A stretch of DNA of 64,000 bases from Xenorhabdus yunnanensis. Lineage in GTDB: Bacteria; Pseudomonadota; Gammaproteobacteria; Enterobacterales; Enterobacteriaceae. Of this stretch, positions 50,555 to 61,275 are shown in pieces. How positions within the stretch are numbered: the stretch's first letter is position 1; every line of letters begins with the position of its first letter. The stretch lies in the NCBI RefSeq assembly GCF_028598805.1, contig NZ_JAQRFI010000004.1:1-64000 (forward strand). Direction: 5' to 3'. The notes below the pieces were generated by a model. That model made no database searches. It saw only the letters and a program-made list of their open reading frames with translations, and was not told the DNA's origin. The position numbers were made by a program, and so were the translations under genes.

Positions 50555-51769
50555 ATGTTTTCCATTAATAAATCCAACAAATTAGATAATGTCTGCTACG
50601 ACATCCGGGGGAATACCCTCAAAGAAGCTAAACGACTCGAAGAAGAAGGTAATAAGGTACTGAAATTAAATATTGGAAATCCAGCACCATTTGGATTCGA
50701 AGCGCCTGATGAAATTTTAGTCGATGTCATCCGTAATCTATCAACAGCCCAAGGTTATTCTGACTCAAAAGGGTTGTATTCCGCACGCAAGGCGATCGTG
50801 CAGCATTACCAAGCCAGAAATATGCTGGATGTTACCGTTGAAGATATCTTTATTGGTAACGGTGTTTCTGAACTTATCGTTCAATCTATGCAGGCTCTGC
50901 TGAATACCGGGGACGAAATGTTGGTTCCTGCACCTGATTATCCTCTTTGGACTGCGGCTGTCTCACTTTCCAGCGGTAATGCCGTCCACTATCTATGTGA
51001 TGAGCAACAAGGGTGGTTTCCTGATTTAGATGACATCCGCCGTAAAATTACTCCGCGTACCCGTGGCATCGTTATTATTAACCCGAACAACCCAACCGGA
51101 GCGGTATATAGTAAAGAATTGTTGCTGGAAATAGTAGAAATCGCCCGTCAACATAATCTGATTATTTTTGCCGATGAGATTTATGACAAGATTCTGTACG
51201 ATGATGCCCAGCACCACTCCATCGCAGCATTAGCACCCGATCTCTTTACTGTGACTTTTAATGGCCTGTCCAAAACCTACCGTGTAGCTGGTTTCCGTCA
51301 AGGTTGGATGGTACTGAACGGTCCTAAAAAGCAAGCCAAGGATTATATTGAAGGGTTAGAAATGCTGGCATCAATGCGCCTTTGTGCCAATGTGCCAATG
51401 CAGCACGCGATTCAAACAGCATTAGGTGGCTATCAAAGTATCAGTGAATTTATTCTTCCAGGTGGCAGACTCTATGAACAACGCAACCGTGCATGGGAAT
51501 TGATTAACCAGATCCCAGGGGTCTCCTGTGTGAAACCAATGGGTGCTCTATATATGTTCCCGAAAATAGACATCAAACGTTTCAATATTCATGATGACCA
51601 AAAAATGGTATTAGATCTTTTACTACAGGAAAAAGTTTTGCTGGTTCAGGGTACCGCATTTAATTGGCCAGCTCCTGACCATTTCCGCATTGTTACATTG
51701 CCGCATGTCACTGACTTGCAAATGGCTATTGATAAATTTTCCCGCTTTATCGGTAACTATCACCAATAA
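50555..51769 (+). CDS. alaA: Alanine aminotransferase AlaA (YfbQ)
   Basis: The 404-residue PLP enzyme of aminotransferase class I makes alanine from pyruvate and glutamate, the main route in E. coli. Family landmarks: NPNNPTG at 176-182, the cofactor-binding D207 and Y210 in ADEIYD, and the Schiff-base lysine K240 in NGLSKTYRVAGFRQGW. The C-terminal FRIVTLPHV holds the substrate carboxylate arginine. Its place between lrhA and yfbR is the enterobacterial order. Confidence 0.95.
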   Translation: MFSINKSNKLDNVCYDIRGNTLKEAKRLEEEGNKVLKLNIGNPAPFGFEAPDEILVDVIRNLSTAQGYSDSKGLYSARKAIVQHYQARNMLDVTVEDIFIGNGVSELIVQSMQALLNTGDEMLVPAPDYPLWTAAVSLSSGNAVHYLCDEQQGWFPDLDDIRRKITPRTRGIVIINPNNPTGAVYSKELLLEIVEIARQHNLIIFADEIYDKILYDDAQHHSIAALAPDLFTVTFNGLSKTYRVAGFRQGWMVLNGPKKQAKDYIEGLEMLASMRLCANVPMQHAIQTALGGYQSISEFILPGGRLYEQRNRAWELINQIPGVSCVKPMGALYMFPKIDIKRFNIHDDQKMVLDLLLQEKVLLVQGTAFNWPAPDHFRIVTLPHVTDLQMAIDKFSRFIGNYHQ

Positions 51770-52034
51770 CCATAATATTCATTATTTAAAGCCTATCTCG
51801 GAAAGTATTAATAAACTAATGGGGTAGGTTATTATTTTGTTATCAAAAGTTTATTTCTCATTCACTGTTATTTCCCTATAAATGAATTTCCATAAATTAA
51901 TATTCCCTTTATTTTTCATGTTATAGATTACGCAATGGAAGGAATATATTGAGTTAAATCGATATCTAATAGGTTTACTTCCCCTTCCACTCCGACCACA
52001 ATTAATCAATATTATTCCGCTACAAGAGGAAATT

Positions 52035-52616
52035 ATGAGTCATTTTTTCGCCCAATTATCCCGCCTAAAATTAATTAGCCGTTGGCCTCTTATGCGAAAT
52101 GTGCGCACAGAAAATGTTTCAGAGCACAGTTTGCAGGTTGCTTTTGTCGCACACGCTCTGGCAATAATCAAAAACCGTAAATTCAATGGTAATGTCAATG
52201 CCGAACGGATCGCTTTGCTGGCAATGTATCACGATGCCAGCGAAGTCATTACAGGGGATTTGCCAACGCCCATTAAGTACTACAACCCTCAAATTGCCCA
52301 TGAATATAAGAAGATAGAAAAAATAGCTCAACAAAAGTTATTGAATATGCTTCCAACTGAACTACAGGATGATTTTCGTTCTATTCTGGATGAACATCAC
52401 CATACTGAAGAAGAAATCCGCATTATTAAGCAAGCTGATGCGTTATGTGCTTACTTGAAATGTCTGGAAGAACTCTCTGCGGGCAATACTGAGTTCAATC
52501 AAGCTAAAAACCGATTAGATAAAACACTGGCAGAACGTCGCAGTGAAGAAATGGATTATTTCATGGATGTATTCGTACCGAGCTTCAGCCTCTCCCTCGA
52601 TGAAATCAGTTCATAA
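52035..52616 (+). CDS. yfbR: 5'-Deoxynucleotidase YfbR
   Basis: HD-domain phosphohydrolase of 193 residues that removes phosphate from deoxyribonucleoside 5'-monophosphates. The metal site is visible: H in SEHSLQVA (about residue 33), the HD pair in [20 protein letters not shown] (about 68-69) and D in [15 protein letters not shown] (about 137). AGAGGAAA precedes the ATG. The gene is single, 265 bases after alaA. Confidence 0.94.
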   Translation: MSHFFAQLSRLKLISRWPLMRNVRTENVSEHSLQVAFVAHALAIIKNRKFNGNVNAERIALLAMYHDASEVITGDLPTPIKYYNPQIAHEYKKIEKIAQQKLLNMLPTELQDDFRSILDEHHHTEEEIRIIKQADALCAYLKCLEELSAGNTEFNQAKNRLDKTLAERRSEEMDYFMDVFVPSFSLSLDEISS

Positions 52617-52727
52617 GTGATGCTTTGCCACGGCTGTAGTTATCTGACAACAGTTATCCGATAGTGGCTATCCAGTTGCGATCAGGTCAGCCAAAATAAT
52701 TCAATAATGTTAATCTATAACTGTAAT

Positions 52728-52754
52728 GCAGCTCCATATTGATACAGGAGCTGC
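52728..52754. terminator. Hairpin between convergent yfbR and yfbS
   Basis: GCAGCTCC and GGAGCTGC form a perfect 8-bp stem with an 11-base loop, lying between the two convergent stop codons. No U-tract adjoins, so its activity as a terminator is uncertain. Confidence 0.5.
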
Positions 52755-52766
52755 CCGACAGAAACA

Positions 52767-54611
52767 TTAGAAAGGGAAAAGTATTGGGATAGTCGCCACA
52801 CTGATTCCCATAACAATTAACGTAAAAGGTACGCCGAGTTTCAGGAAATCGGCGAATCGATATCCGCCAGGCCCAAGCACCAATGTATTAACCGGAGATG
52901 AAATCGGTGTCATAAATGCTGCTGAAGCCGCCACACCAATAATCATGGCAAAGGGTAAAGGAGAAACAGCCATTTCATTCGCGGCTGCAATCGCAATCGG
53001 AGCCATTAACACTGCCGTCGCCGTATTGGAGATAAACAAGCCGATAACGGCACAAAGTACAAACAAGCACATTAGCATCACCCGCGGCCCCATATTACCT
53101 GCGATATCCATCAGCCCGCGGACAATGAGGTCAATCCCCCCTGTTTTCTGCAATGCCAGCGCAAAAGGCATCATACCGACAATCAAAATAATGCTCGGCC
53201 AGTGAATGGCACGATAAGCACTCTCCATATCAATACAGCGGAATTTCCCCATTAGCAGACAGGCAATTAACGCAGCAATAAAATTCGGGATTTCATTGGT
53301 CAGCATCATAACAACCATCAGGGCAAGGCAGAATAAGGCATGAGGCGCTTGTGAAGCAGCGGGAGCCGCACTTTCCACTTCAATGGGTAGATTCAGTACA
53401 ATAAAATCGGGGGTTTTCGTTTTCAATGCACGAATCAATTTCCAATCGCCAATCACCAGTAACGTGTCACCAAGCAACAAGGGTTCATCCACTAACTTCC
53501 CTTCCAACGCTTTTCCCCCACGACGAATTCCCACTACATTGAGTCCATAACGCGTGCGAAATTTCATACCACGCAATGATTGCCCCAAGAGGTCGGATTC
53601 AGGGATCACGGAAACCTCAGCCATACCGACATCACGGGACTGCTCGGAAAAATATTCCCCACGCAATACCATCGGTTCCAGCTGTTGTTCGCTGCAAAAC
53701 TCCCGTAAATCAACATTACTATCCGACATATCCACCAGCAGAACATCCTGACCCCGCAGCTCTATATCACCAGTAGCAGCAACCATCACCCGACGAAATT
53801 TACGCCAACGTTCAATGCCAATGACATTCGCACCATAGCCTGCACGTAACCCTAGCTCATCCAATGTGTGACCAATCAAGGGTGAATCTTGCCGGATAGC
53901 AAAACGGCGAGCGCGACCAGATAGTTTATAGTCACGTATCAAATCACGGAATGTCCGATGATAACGTTCGTCCACTGCCTGGTGGCTTTTGCCCCCCAAC
54001 CAACGACGAGCGACTAACATGTAAACCACACCAGCCATCAAGACTAAAATGCCAATCGGTGTAATGGAGAAGAAATCAAAACCCCGCAGACCTTCGCGCA
54101 CCAGCTCACTATTGACGACCATATTGGGCGGCGTTGCTACCAAGGTCATCATGCCACTGATCAAGCCCGCAAACCCTAATGGCATCATCAATCGTCCCGG
54201 AGAGATTTTCATTCTGGCGGCCACGCTCAAGACAACGGGAATAAATATTGCCACAACCCCGGTTGAACTCATAAAAGCGCCCAGTCCGGCAACCGATAGC
54301 ATTAACCAGGCCAACATTTTGGTTTCACTGTTACCGGCGACACGAACCAACCAATCCCCCATCTGATAAGCAACCCCGGTTCTCACCAGCCCTTCACCAA
54401 TGACAAATAAGGCAGCGATCAATAACACATTAGGATCACTAAAACCGACAGTGGCTTCACTTAACGTCAATGTGCCACTCAAGACAAATGCAATGATCAC
54501 CAATAAAGCCACAACATCCATTCTGACTTTATTGGTGGTGAAAAGCACAATAGCTATTAATAACAGGGTCAATACCCACAACAATTCGCTACTCAATCTG
54601 GCCTCTATCAA
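52767..54611 (-). CDS. yfbS: Putative SLC13-family transporter YfbS with TrkA-C domains
   Basis: The 614-residue inner membrane protein has the CitT/SLC13 arrangement: about six membrane helices (residues 1-200), two cytosolic TrkA-C (RCK_C) domains in the middle (about 205-290 and 300-390, with [14 protein letters not shown] and [14 protein letters not shown]), then six more helices. Family motifs [15 protein letters not shown] and [10 protein letters not shown] are present. In E. coli the substrate of YfbS is not established; the RCK domains suggest gating by a ligand. It is convergent with yfbR and 163 bases from yfbT. Confidence 0.9.
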   Translation of the reverse strand: MIEARLSSELLWVLTLLLIAIVLFTTNKVRMDVVALLVIIAFVLSGTLTLSEATVGFSDPNVLLIAALFVIGEGLVRTGVAYQMGDWLVRVAGNSETKMLAWLMLSVAGLGAFMSSTGVVAIFIPVVLSVAARMKISPGRLMMPLGFAGLISGMMTLVATPPNMVVNSELVREGLRGFDFFSITPIGILVLMAGVVYMLVARRWLGGKSHQAVDERYHRTFRDLIRDYKLSGRARRFAIRQDSPLIGHTLDELGLRAGYGANVIGIERWRKFRRVMVAATGDIELRGQDVLLVDMSDSNVDLREFCSEQQLEPMVLRGEYFSEQSRDVGMAEVSVIPESDLLGQSLRGMKFRTRYGLNVVGIRRGGKALEGKLVDEPLLLGDTLLVIGDWKLIRALKTKTPDFIVLNLPIEVESAAPAASQAPHALFCLALMVVMMLTNEIPNFIAALIACLLMGKFRCIDMESAYRAIHWPSIILIVGMMPFALALQKTGGIDLIVRGLMDIAGNMGPRVMLMCLFVLCAVIGLFISNTATAVLMAPIAIAAANEMAVSPLPFAMIIGVAASAAFMTPISSPVNTLVLGPGGYRFADFLKLGVPFTLIVMGISVATIPILFPF

Positions 54612-54774
54612 CGATATATTTTAAATATGACCTATCCGCAATATCAAAAGACTACGGATACAAACGTTAACCAGATAAGTAAGCCATTTTTCTCAGGGAA
54701 AATCCCTCGTCATGATCAAGAATCATCCTGATTTGTGGTATATGTTCTTCATCTTTCAAGTTGGATATAAAACG

Positions 54775-55434
54775 CTATTGGGTATAAATCGATATATAAC
54801 CGCCAGATTTGACAATTTCAATATCTTCCAGATTAGTAATCGTCAAATGGATTTCATCACGACGCGGAATATCTGGCGAATCGTGGACGACAACAACCTG
54901 ACAGCCCGCATCCAGCCCGGCATGAATTCCCGCAACAGCATCTTCAAAAACCACACACTCCTCTGGCAATAATCCCAATTTTTTAGCGCCCAGCAAATAA
55001 GGCTCAGGATTTGGTTTGCCATGTGTGACTGACTCAGCCGTTACCCAGTGCGCAGGTTCCGGCAACTCCGCCATCTTATGACGTTCAGAGGCAAGAGGAA
55101 CAGTCCCCGATGTCACGATTGCCCACGGAATGTCCAGCGCATTCAATTTATCAATCAGGGCAATGGCACCAGGCAAAGCAGTAATGCCTTCTGTATCTTC
55201 TGTTTCAATTTTTTCAATCCATTTGAAAGTGCTGGCGATCTCTTCTTCACTAGCATCTGGCATGAAATGCCGCAGGGATAATATTGCCGGAGTGCCATGA
55301 ACATAGTTCAATACTTCGTCTCTATCGATCCCCATCTTATCGGCAAACTGAATCCATGCCCGCTCAACCGCAGGCAATGAATCGATCAGAGTACCATCCA
55401 AATCGAATAAAAAACCTCTGCATCTCAGTACCAA
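54775..55434 (-). CDS. yfbT: HAD sugar phosphatase YfbT (HxpA)
   Basis: A haloacid-dehalogenase phosphatase acting on small sugar phosphates. Motif I is DLDGT near residue 11, motif II is VTSG, motif III the Lys in HGKPNPEPYLLGA, and motif IV VFEDAVAGIHAG. The best start is a TTG at 55434: GGAG lies six bases before it, and the resulting 219 residues begin MVLRCRGFLFDLDGT like the 216-residue E. coli protein. The longer frame (TTG at 55455) has no ribosome binding site. The start is 21 bases after the yfbU stop. Confidence 0.88.
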   Translation of the reverse strand: MVLRCRGFLFDLDGTLIDSLPAVERAWIQFADKMGIDRDEVLNYVHGTPAILSLRHFMPDASEEEIASTFKWIEKIETEDTEGITALPGAIALIDKLNALDIPWAIVTSGTVPLASERHKMAELPEPAHWVTAESVTHGKPNPEPYLLGAKKLGLLPEECVVFEDAVAGIHAGLDAGCQVVVVHDSPDIPRRDEIHLTITNLEDIEIVKSGGYISIYTQ

Positions 55435-55455
55435 ACCCGACTCCTTCAAACGCAA

Positions 55456-55899
55456 CTATACGTTAATAATCTGCTCAATCTCAACGGCACTCAGATGGTA
55501 TTGCCGAGGGCAAGAAAACCAAAGCGCCAACATACGCTGATACTTATCCCACATTGGTGCCTGAGCATTAAAGCCATGGCTCCCAGAATCAAAATGAGTA
55601 TAGCGTCCCTCTGTATTCACCATAAAACGAACATAAGCAAGATAATGCGGTTCTGTCGCCGCATCAAAACCTAAAAAGGCCATACGGCGCTCATCCAGTT
55701 CCTGCCGATCTTTAAGATTACTTAATGAAATATGCAGCGCATGATACATTTCCATAATATTAATGATAGGGCGACAAATCTCTTCGGATAACTCACCAAA
55801 ATCGCGATCCAACTCACGCAATTGTAAACCAAAACCCCATTCGATAACGGTTTGGTAACGACGATAACGTTCAGCATGTTCAGGTTCCAGCATGGACAT
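55456..55899 (-). CDS. yfbU: YfbU family protein, truncated at the N-terminus
   Basis: A conserved enterobacterial protein of unknown biochemical role; overexpression of YfbU has been linked to cell death in E. coli. The 147 residues from [15 protein letters not shown] to the end match YfbU closely. E. coli YfbU has 164 residues, beginning with a helix that ends in NQYKMMTML. Here only the trace IQYKF remains upstream and then the frame runs into the yfbV stop codon 30 bases away. The first 15-17 codons and the yfbV-yfbU spacer appear to be deleted. No good ribosome binding site precedes the new ATG, so expression may depend on coupling to yfbV. Confidence 0.8.
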   Translation of the reverse strand: MSMLEPEHAERYRRYQTVIEWGFGLQLRELDRDFGELSEEICRPIINIMEMYHALHISLSNLKDRQELDERRMAFLGFDAATEPHYLAYVRFMVNTEGRYTHFDSGSHGFNAQAPMWDKYQRMLALWFSCPRQYHLSAVEIEQIINV

Positions 55900-55929
55900 G
55901 AATTTGTATTGAATAGGGGTTCCAGCGGT

Positions 55930-56385
55930 TTAAATATCATCAAGGAAAGAATTATCCAATTGCCTGAATGCCCGTTTAAGCAATTCAGCCAGCGCAAAGT
56001 AAGTCGGGGCATTTTCTATCGGTGCCATTACAATTCCTGCCTGAGCAAATTTTTCCCGAATTTCATAAAACCATTGCAGCAATCTTTCCGGTAACGGTGT
56101 TGCCGCACGTTTTCCCAACCACCATAACCCCTGCAACGGCAAACTACAGGCAAACAGCGCTGTCGCCACCGTTGGCCCCAATTGACCACCCAGAGCGATT
56201 TGCCATGTCAAAGTAAAAATTGCTAATGGCGGCATAAACCGGATACCAAAGCGAGTCGCCTTAATCACACGATTTTCAGGAAAAATAGGTGCAAGCTGTT
56301 TTGCCAGTGGCCAGATTTTCAAATATTGCTGCCCTAATTGCATTCGTTTAAACCAACCTTGGTTAACAGGTGGTGTCGTGTTCAT
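55930..56385 (-). CDS. yfbV: YfbV membrane protein (UPF0208)
   Basis: Inner membrane protein of 151 residues, exactly the E. coli length when started at the second ATG (56385, GAGG five bases before). Two membrane segments (about 48-90) surround [16 protein letters not shown], and the C-terminus [12 protein letters not shown] is conserved. E. coli YfbV has been implicated in limiting the Ter macrodomain. It is divergent from ackA and runs directly into yfbU. Confidence 0.9.
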   Translation of the reverse strand: MNTTPPVNQGWFKRMQLGQQYLKIWPLAKQLAPIFPENRVIKATRFGIRFMPPLAIFTLTWQIALGGQLGPTVATALFACSLPLQGLWWLGKRAATPLPERLLQWFYEIREKFAQAGIVMAPIENAPTYFALAELLKRAFRQLDNSFLDDI

Positions 56386-56650
56386 CATAACCTCAATCAA
56401 TTAAAGGTATAATTTTTAAAAAATCCCTACAAAAGATAAAATCTTTTTTGTAGTATTAATACTATTAAGTATATTTTGTCTTTATTGCTAGCAAACTGTA
56501 TCCTACACAGACTTTTATGTTGTTGCAGTAGCAAAACAGGAATTTTGACCTTTTTCGCAACAATTGGATTCGGTTTGTTAATAAATTATTTCATTTTTTA
56601 ACATTGTTCTCATTTTAAGATTAGATCACAACAAGATAATAGGTATTTCC

Positions 56651-57853
56651 ATGTCAAGTAAGCTGGTACTGGTTCTTAACTGCGGTAGCTCCTCCCTGAA
56701 ATTCGCTATCATCGACCCTGCCAATGGTGAAGAATATCTTTCTGGTTTAGCTGAGTGCTTTAGCCTGCCTGAAGCTCGTATTAAATGGAAAATGGATGGC
56801 GCGAAAAACGAAGCGGCTTTAGGAGCCGGCGCAGCACACAGCGAAGCGCTGAACTTCATTGTTAATACTATTTTGGCTGAAAAACCAGAACTTTCTGCAC
56901 AGATTTCATCCATCGGTCACCGCATTGTTCACGGTGGTGAGAAGTTCACTTCTTCCGTGATTATCACCGATGAAGTTATCAAAGGTATTGAAGCGGCTAT
57001 TCCATTCGCACCACTGCACAACCCAGCTCACTTGATCGGTATTGCAGAAGCGGAAAAAGCATTCCCTCATCTGGTTGAGAAAAATATTGCAGTATTTGAC
57101 ACTGCATTCCACCAGACTATGCCAGAAGAAGCCTACCTGTACGCACTGCCTTACAACCTGTACAAAGAGCATGGCATCCGTCGCTACGGCGCACATGGCA
57201 CCAGCCATTTCTATGTTTCCCGCGAAGCAGCTAAAATGCTGGACAAGCCAGTTGAAGAACTGAATGTCATCACCTGCCATTTGGGCAACGGTGGTTCTGT
57301 TTCTGCAATCGTCAACGGTCAGTGTGTTGATACTTCCATGGGCCTGACTCCACTGGAAGGTCTGGTCATGGGTACCCGCAGTGGTGACATCGATCCAGCC
57401 ATCGTATTCCACCTGCACGATGCAATGGGTATGAGCATCGCTCAGATCAACACCCTGCTGACCAAAGAGTCCGGCTTCCAGGGTCTGACCGAAGTCACCA
57501 GCGATTGCCGTTACGTAGAAGATAACTACGAAACCAAAGCTGATGCTAAACGTGCTATGGATGTTTACTGCCACCGTCTGGCTAAATACATCGGCGCATA
57601 CAGCGCACTGATGGAAGGCCGTCTGGACGCGATTATCTTCACTGGTGGCATCGGTGAAAACTCCGCACTGGTTCGTGAACTGACCATGAAGAAAGTTGCT
57701 CTGCTGGGCTTCGAATATGACCACGAGCGTAACCTTGCCGCTCGCTTCGGCAAATCAGGTGTTATCACTACAGATAACAGCCGTCCTGCTCTGGTTATCC
57801 CAACCAATGAAGAATTGGTCATTGCTCAGGATTCAGCACGCCTGACCGCCTAA
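56651..57853 (+). CDS. ackA: Acetate kinase AckA
   Basis: AckA interconverts acetyl phosphate and acetate with ATP formation. The 400-residue protein has both ASKHA signatures: [13 protein letters not shown] at the start and [11 protein letters not shown], then [10 protein letters not shown], the catalytic [19 protein letters not shown] and [13 protein letters not shown]. Codon use is strongly biased, as expected for a highly expressed gene, which explains long antisense frames. Promoter sits in the 265-base spacer to yfbV. Confidence 0.97.
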   Translation: MSSKLVLVLNCGSSSLKFAIIDPANGEEYLSGLAECFSLPEARIKWKMDGAKNEAALGAGAAHSEALNFIVNTILAEKPELSAQISSIGHRIVHGGEKFTSSVIITDEVIKGIEAAIPFAPLHNPAHLIGIAEAEKAFPHLVEKNIAVFDTAFHQTMPEEAYLYALPYNLYKEHGIRRYGAHGTSHFYVSREAAKMLDKPVEELNVITCHLGNGGSVSAIVNGQCVDTSMGLTPLEGLVMGTRSGDIDPAIVFHLHDAMGMSIAQINTLLTKESGFQGLTEVTSDCRYVEDNYETKADAKRAMDVYCHRLAKYIGAYSALMEGRLDAIIFTGGIGENSALVRELTMKKVALLGFEYDHERNLAARFGKSGVITTDNSRPALVIPTNEELVIAQDSARLTA

Positions 57854-57929
57854 GCCACATGATTTTCAAGAACCGCCGGCAATGCTGGTGGTTCTGTATT
57901 CATGAGTACGTTCCATAAGTACATTGATT

Positions 57930-57964
57930 AATATTTCCTTAATAAATATTTCCTTAATAAATAT
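57930..57964 (+). repeat. 15-bp tandem duplication between ackA and pta
   Basis: Two perfect copies of AATATTTCCTTAATA (57930-57944, 57945-57959) and the first five bases of a third. The ackA-pta spacer is 212 bases, longer than the roughly 70-75 bases I recall for E. coli. Confidence 0.9.
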
Positions 57965-58065
57965 CGCGTTGGCTCATGGTTCGTGTTTCATCTATTTATA
58001 TAGCATTGAATATATCGCACTGAGTCACATTTATTGACTGACGAGCAACCGTTAAAGAGGTTTCC

Positions 58066-60210
58066 GTGTCCCGTACAATTATGTTAATCCCTACTGGCAC
58101 CAGCGTTGGTTTAACCAGTGTCAGTCTGGGTGTTATTCGCTCCATGGAGCAAAAAGGCGTTCGTCTGAGCGTTTTCAAACCTATCGCACAACCACGTCAC
58201 ACAGGTTCTCAGGATCAAACCACCTCCATTATCCGTTCACACTCCAGCATCCATACTGCTGAACCTCTGGATATGGCGCATGTGGAATCAATGCTGACCA
58301 CTAACAAAAAAGACGTGTTGATGGAAGAGATCGTGGCGCATTACCACGAAAACACCAAAGATGCAGAAGTCGTTCTGATTGAAGGTCTGGTTCCGACCCG
58401 CAAACATCCGTTTGCCCAATCTCTGAATTATGAAATCGCCAAGACCCTGAATGCTGAAATCGTATTCGTGACTGCATTGGGGACTAACAGCCCGGAACAG
58501 CTGAAAGAGCGTATTGAACTGAGCCGCGCTGAATACGGCGGTATCAAGAATCAAAATATTATCGGTGTTATTGTCAACAAACTGAATGCACCAGTTGACG
58601 ACCAAGGCCGCACCCGCCCAGATTTGTCTGAGATTTTTGACGAATCAACCAAAGCGACCATTGCGCACATCGATCCAAAAACCATCTTCAAAAACAGCCC
58701 GTTGCCAATTCTCGGCTGCATTCCATGGAGTTTCGATCTGATCGCTACCCGTGCGATTGATATGGCCAAGCACCTGAAAGCTGACATCATCAATGAAGGT
58801 GCCATCGAAAGCCGTCGCATCAAATCCGTGACTTTCTGTGCCCGCAGCATTCCTAACATGCTGGAATACTTCCGTCCGGGTTCTCTGCTGGTGACTTCTG
58901 CTGACCGCCCTGACGTACTGATTACTGCGTGTCTGGCTGCCATGAACGGCATTGACGTTGGTGCTGTATTGCTGACCGGTGGTTACTCAATTGATGAGCC
59001 TATCCGTGAACTGTGCGAACGCGCATTCAACACTGGTCTGCCAGTTTTCACAGTAAAAACCAATACATGGCAAACTTCCCTGAATCTGCAAAGTTTCAGC
59101 CTCGAAGTTCCGGCTGATGACCACGAGCGTATCGAAAAAATCCAGAACTACGTTGCACAGCACATCAGCAACGAGTGGATCGATTCTCTGGCGGCAACAT
59201 CAGAGCGCCCGAACCGCCTGTCTCCACCAGCATTCCGCTATCAGCTGACCGAGCTGGCCCGTCAGGCAGGCAAACGTGTCGTCCTGCCAGAAGGTGACGA
59301 ACCACGTACTGTCAAAGCAGCAGCTATCTGTGCTGAACGTGGCATAGCAGAATGTATCCTGCTGGGCGATCCAGAAGAAATCCGTCGTGTGGCTGCGGCT
59401 CAAGGTGTTGAGCTGGGTGCAGGGATTGAGATCGTTAATCCGGCGGCAGTACGTGAACGTTATGTTCCACGTCTGGTTGAGCTGCGCAAGAACAAAGGCA
59501 TGACCGAAGTGGTTGCCCGCGAACAGCTGGAAGACAACGTGGTTCTGGGAACAATGATGCTGGAGCAAAACGAAGTTGACGGTCTGGTTTCCGGTGCGGT
59601 TCATACCACTGCTAACACTATTCGTCCGCCATTACAGTTAATTAAAACTGCGCCAAACAGCTCACTGGTTTCTTCTGTTTTTTTCATGTTGCTGCCAGAG
59701 CAAGTATTGGTTTACGGTGACTGTGCGATCAACCCAGATCCAACCGCTGAGCAACTGTCTGAAATCGCTATTCAATCCGCAGATTCTGCAAAAGCGTTTG
59801 GTATCGAACCTCGCGTTGCGATGATCTCCTACTCTACCGGCAACTCTGGTGCAGGCAGCGATGTTGAGAAAGTTCGCGAAGCGACCCGTCTGGCACAGGA
59901 GAAACGCCCTGACCTGATCATCGACGGCCCATTGCAGTACGACGCAGCTATCATGGCCGACGTGGCGAAATCCAAAGCGCCAAACTCACCAGTTGCTGGT
60001 CAGGCTACCGTGTTTATCTTCCCAGATTTGAACACGGGTAACACCACTTATAAAGCGGTACAACGCTCTGCGGATCTGGTCTCTATCGGACCAATGCTGC
60101 AAGGCATGCGCAAGCCAGTTAACGATTTGTCCCGTGGCGCACTGGTTGATGATATCGTTTATACTGTTGCACTGACGGCAATTCAGTCAACTCAGCAAGA
60201 AAACGCATAA
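58066..60210 (+). CDS. pta: Phosphate acetyltransferase Pta
   Basis: Pta converts acetyl-CoA and phosphate to acetyl phosphate for AckA. The 714 residues form the long three-part enzyme: an N-terminal P-loop-like domain ([15 protein letters not shown]), a DRTGG-like middle domain and the C-terminal catalytic PTA domain from about 390 ([45 protein letters not shown]). It starts at GTG; AGAGG lies nine bases before. It forms an operon with ackA and ends at a hairpin. Confidence 0.97.
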   Translation: MSRTIMLIPTGTSVGLTSVSLGVIRSMEQKGVRLSVFKPIAQPRHTGSQDQTTSIIRSHSSIHTAEPLDMAHVESMLTTNKKDVLMEEIVAHYHENTKDAEVVLIEGLVPTRKHPFAQSLNYEIAKTLNAEIVFVTALGTNSPEQLKERIELSRAEYGGIKNQNIIGVIVNKLNAPVDDQGRTRPDLSEIFDESTKATIAHIDPKTIFKNSPLPILGCIPWSFDLIATRAIDMAKHLKADIINEGAIESRRIKSVTFCARSIPNMLEYFRPGSLLVTSADRPDVLITACLAAMNGIDVGAVLLTGGYSIDEPIRELCERAFNTGLPVFTVKTNTWQTSLNLQSFSLEVPADDHERIEKIQNYVAQHISNEWIDSLAATSERPNRLSPPAFRYQLTELARQAGKRVVLPEGDEPRTVKAAAICAERGIAECILLGDPEEIRRVAAAQGVELGAGIEIVNPAAVRERYVPRLVELRKNKGMTEVVAREQLEDNVVLGTMMLEQNEVDGLVSGAVHTTANTIRPPLQLIKTAPNSSLVSSVFFMLLPEQVLVYGDCAINPDPTAEQLSEIAIQSADSAKAFGIEPRVAMISYSTGNSGAGSDVEKVREATRLAQEKRPDLIIDGPLQYDAAIMADVAKSKAPNSPVAGQATVFIFPDLNTGNTTYKAVQRSADLVSIGPMLQGMRKPVNDLSRGALVDDIVYTVALTAIQSTQQENA

Positions 60211-60226
60211 TTTTCTAGCGGCATAA

Positions 60227-60261
60227 AATAGCTCCATGCTGTTGGCATGGGGTTATTTTTT
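60227..60261 (+). terminator. Terminator of ackA-pta
   Basis: A 13-bp imperfect stem (60227-60239 with 60245-60257; G:U pair and one mismatch) with a five-base loop is followed by TTTTT. It starts 17 bases after the pta stop and is a good Rho-independent terminator candidate. Confidence 0.75.
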
Positions 60262-60280
60262 ATGATATATCCTGAGCGAC

Positions 60281-60964
60281 CTATCTTTCTGATAAGTGAC
60301 CACCAAAACTTTTATGAAAACGGTATTTACCTTGCACAATATACCATTTATTACTTTCTGCCGGATTTAGCTCAATATCACCCGAGCTGGCATCGACAAA
60401 TCCCATATTAAGAAAGACATTTTGTGCATCACCAAGCGGAAGCATTTTCAACTTTCCACTTCTTCCTAATTCCTTAGATTTATTTACTGCGTATTCTATC
60501 AGTAAAGCACCGCCTCCTTTGAGACCACAGTGCGTTACCAAAACAACAATTTCAGGTGAGTCAGATAAATCTGAAGTATAAGACAAGATTAAAACACCGA
60601 CAGGAGAGCCTCTAAAATAGGCAATAATACAATTATATTCATGCTTAGAATCAAATCTTATATCTTGTATTACATTTAATCCTGTTTCAAACATATCCAC
60701 AGCACAGTAACATCGATTATTCCATTTCTTTTGTTCTTCATCCAATTTTTCATTTTTTTCAGGTACATATTGCCATTTATCTCTTTCTATTTGCATTTTA
60801 ATTTGCTTAACGGAATTTAATGCCTCTTGTGGAGAAACTTCCCTTAGATTGAGAGATAATCTGTCAATAAAATATGAAGATAGATCAGGGCTGGATTTCC
60901 AACTGTTTAACGTACCTTTAGTATATGGATTATTCATATTAAAGGATTTTGACCTTGATACCAT
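60281..60964 (-). CDS. GNAT-type N-acetyltransferase, unknown substrate
   Basis: The 227-residue protein has an N-terminal half without a recognised family and a C-terminal GNAT-like domain (about 110-205): YNCIIAYFRGSPVGVLILSY, PEIVVLVTHCGLKGGGALLIEYA (the acetyl-CoA loop, here GLKGGG) and NVFLNMGFVD, the usual final strand. It is convergent with pta. The substrate cannot be inferred; GNAT enzymes of this kind acetylate small molecules or proteins, and some are associated with toxins. GAGGAGA lies nine bases before the ATG. Confidence 0.7.
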   Translation of the reverse strand: MVSRSKSFNMNNPYTKGTLNSWKSSPDLSSYFIDRLSLNLREVSPQEALNSVKQIKMQIERDKWQYVPEKNEKLDEEQKKWNNRCYCAVDMFETGLNVIQDIRFDSKHEYNCIIAYFRGSPVGVLILSYTSDLSDSPEIVVLVTHCGLKGGGALLIEYAVNKSKELGRSGKLKMLPLGDAQNVFLNMGFVDASSGDIELNPAESNKWYIVQGKYRFHKSFGGHLSER

Positions 60965-61275
60965 AATGCCATTCTCCTCTGGTTATTCATTAACAATAGC
61001 TCTCTGGCATAATCTTTTCATTACATGAAATTAAAAAATGATAACGATCATTCTTAAAAGACCAATAGTTACAACTGTAGTACTAACTGTCGTCTGTTGT
61101 CATTAAAAAAACGCTAACATCATTACTGATTAAATTCACTGTCTAAAAGATCATATGATATTGATTTCTGATTGTTTATATACAGAGCAGATAAGAGATG
61201 AAAATTTTTAGACTTGAAAGACCTGTTCTCTGGATGCTATACATAAAGAAAATATAAATCTATGGGATATATTTT
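60965..61275. other. Divergent spacer with a palindrome
   Basis: Shared upstream region of the GNAT and CPBP genes. It contains AATGAT-AACG-ATCATT at 61037-61052, a perfect 6+4+6 palindrome of AT-rich type that could be an operator. No gene is visible. Confidence 0.4.

Noticed and set aside
56906..57724. 272-residue antisense ORF opposite ackA
   Set aside because: Long antisense frames are expected opposite a gene with strongly biased codon use; the sense frame is acetate kinase, and the antisense product resembles nothing known.
57879..57899. Terminator between ackA and pta
   Set aside because: A small GAACC/GGTTC hairpin exists but there is no T-run, and pta follows in the same operon.
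61037..61052. Fur box between the GNAT and CPBP genes
   Set aside because: The palindrome has a 6+4+6 layout, not the 6-1-6 / GATAAT hexamer layout of a good Fur site; I keep it only as an unspecified operator candidate.
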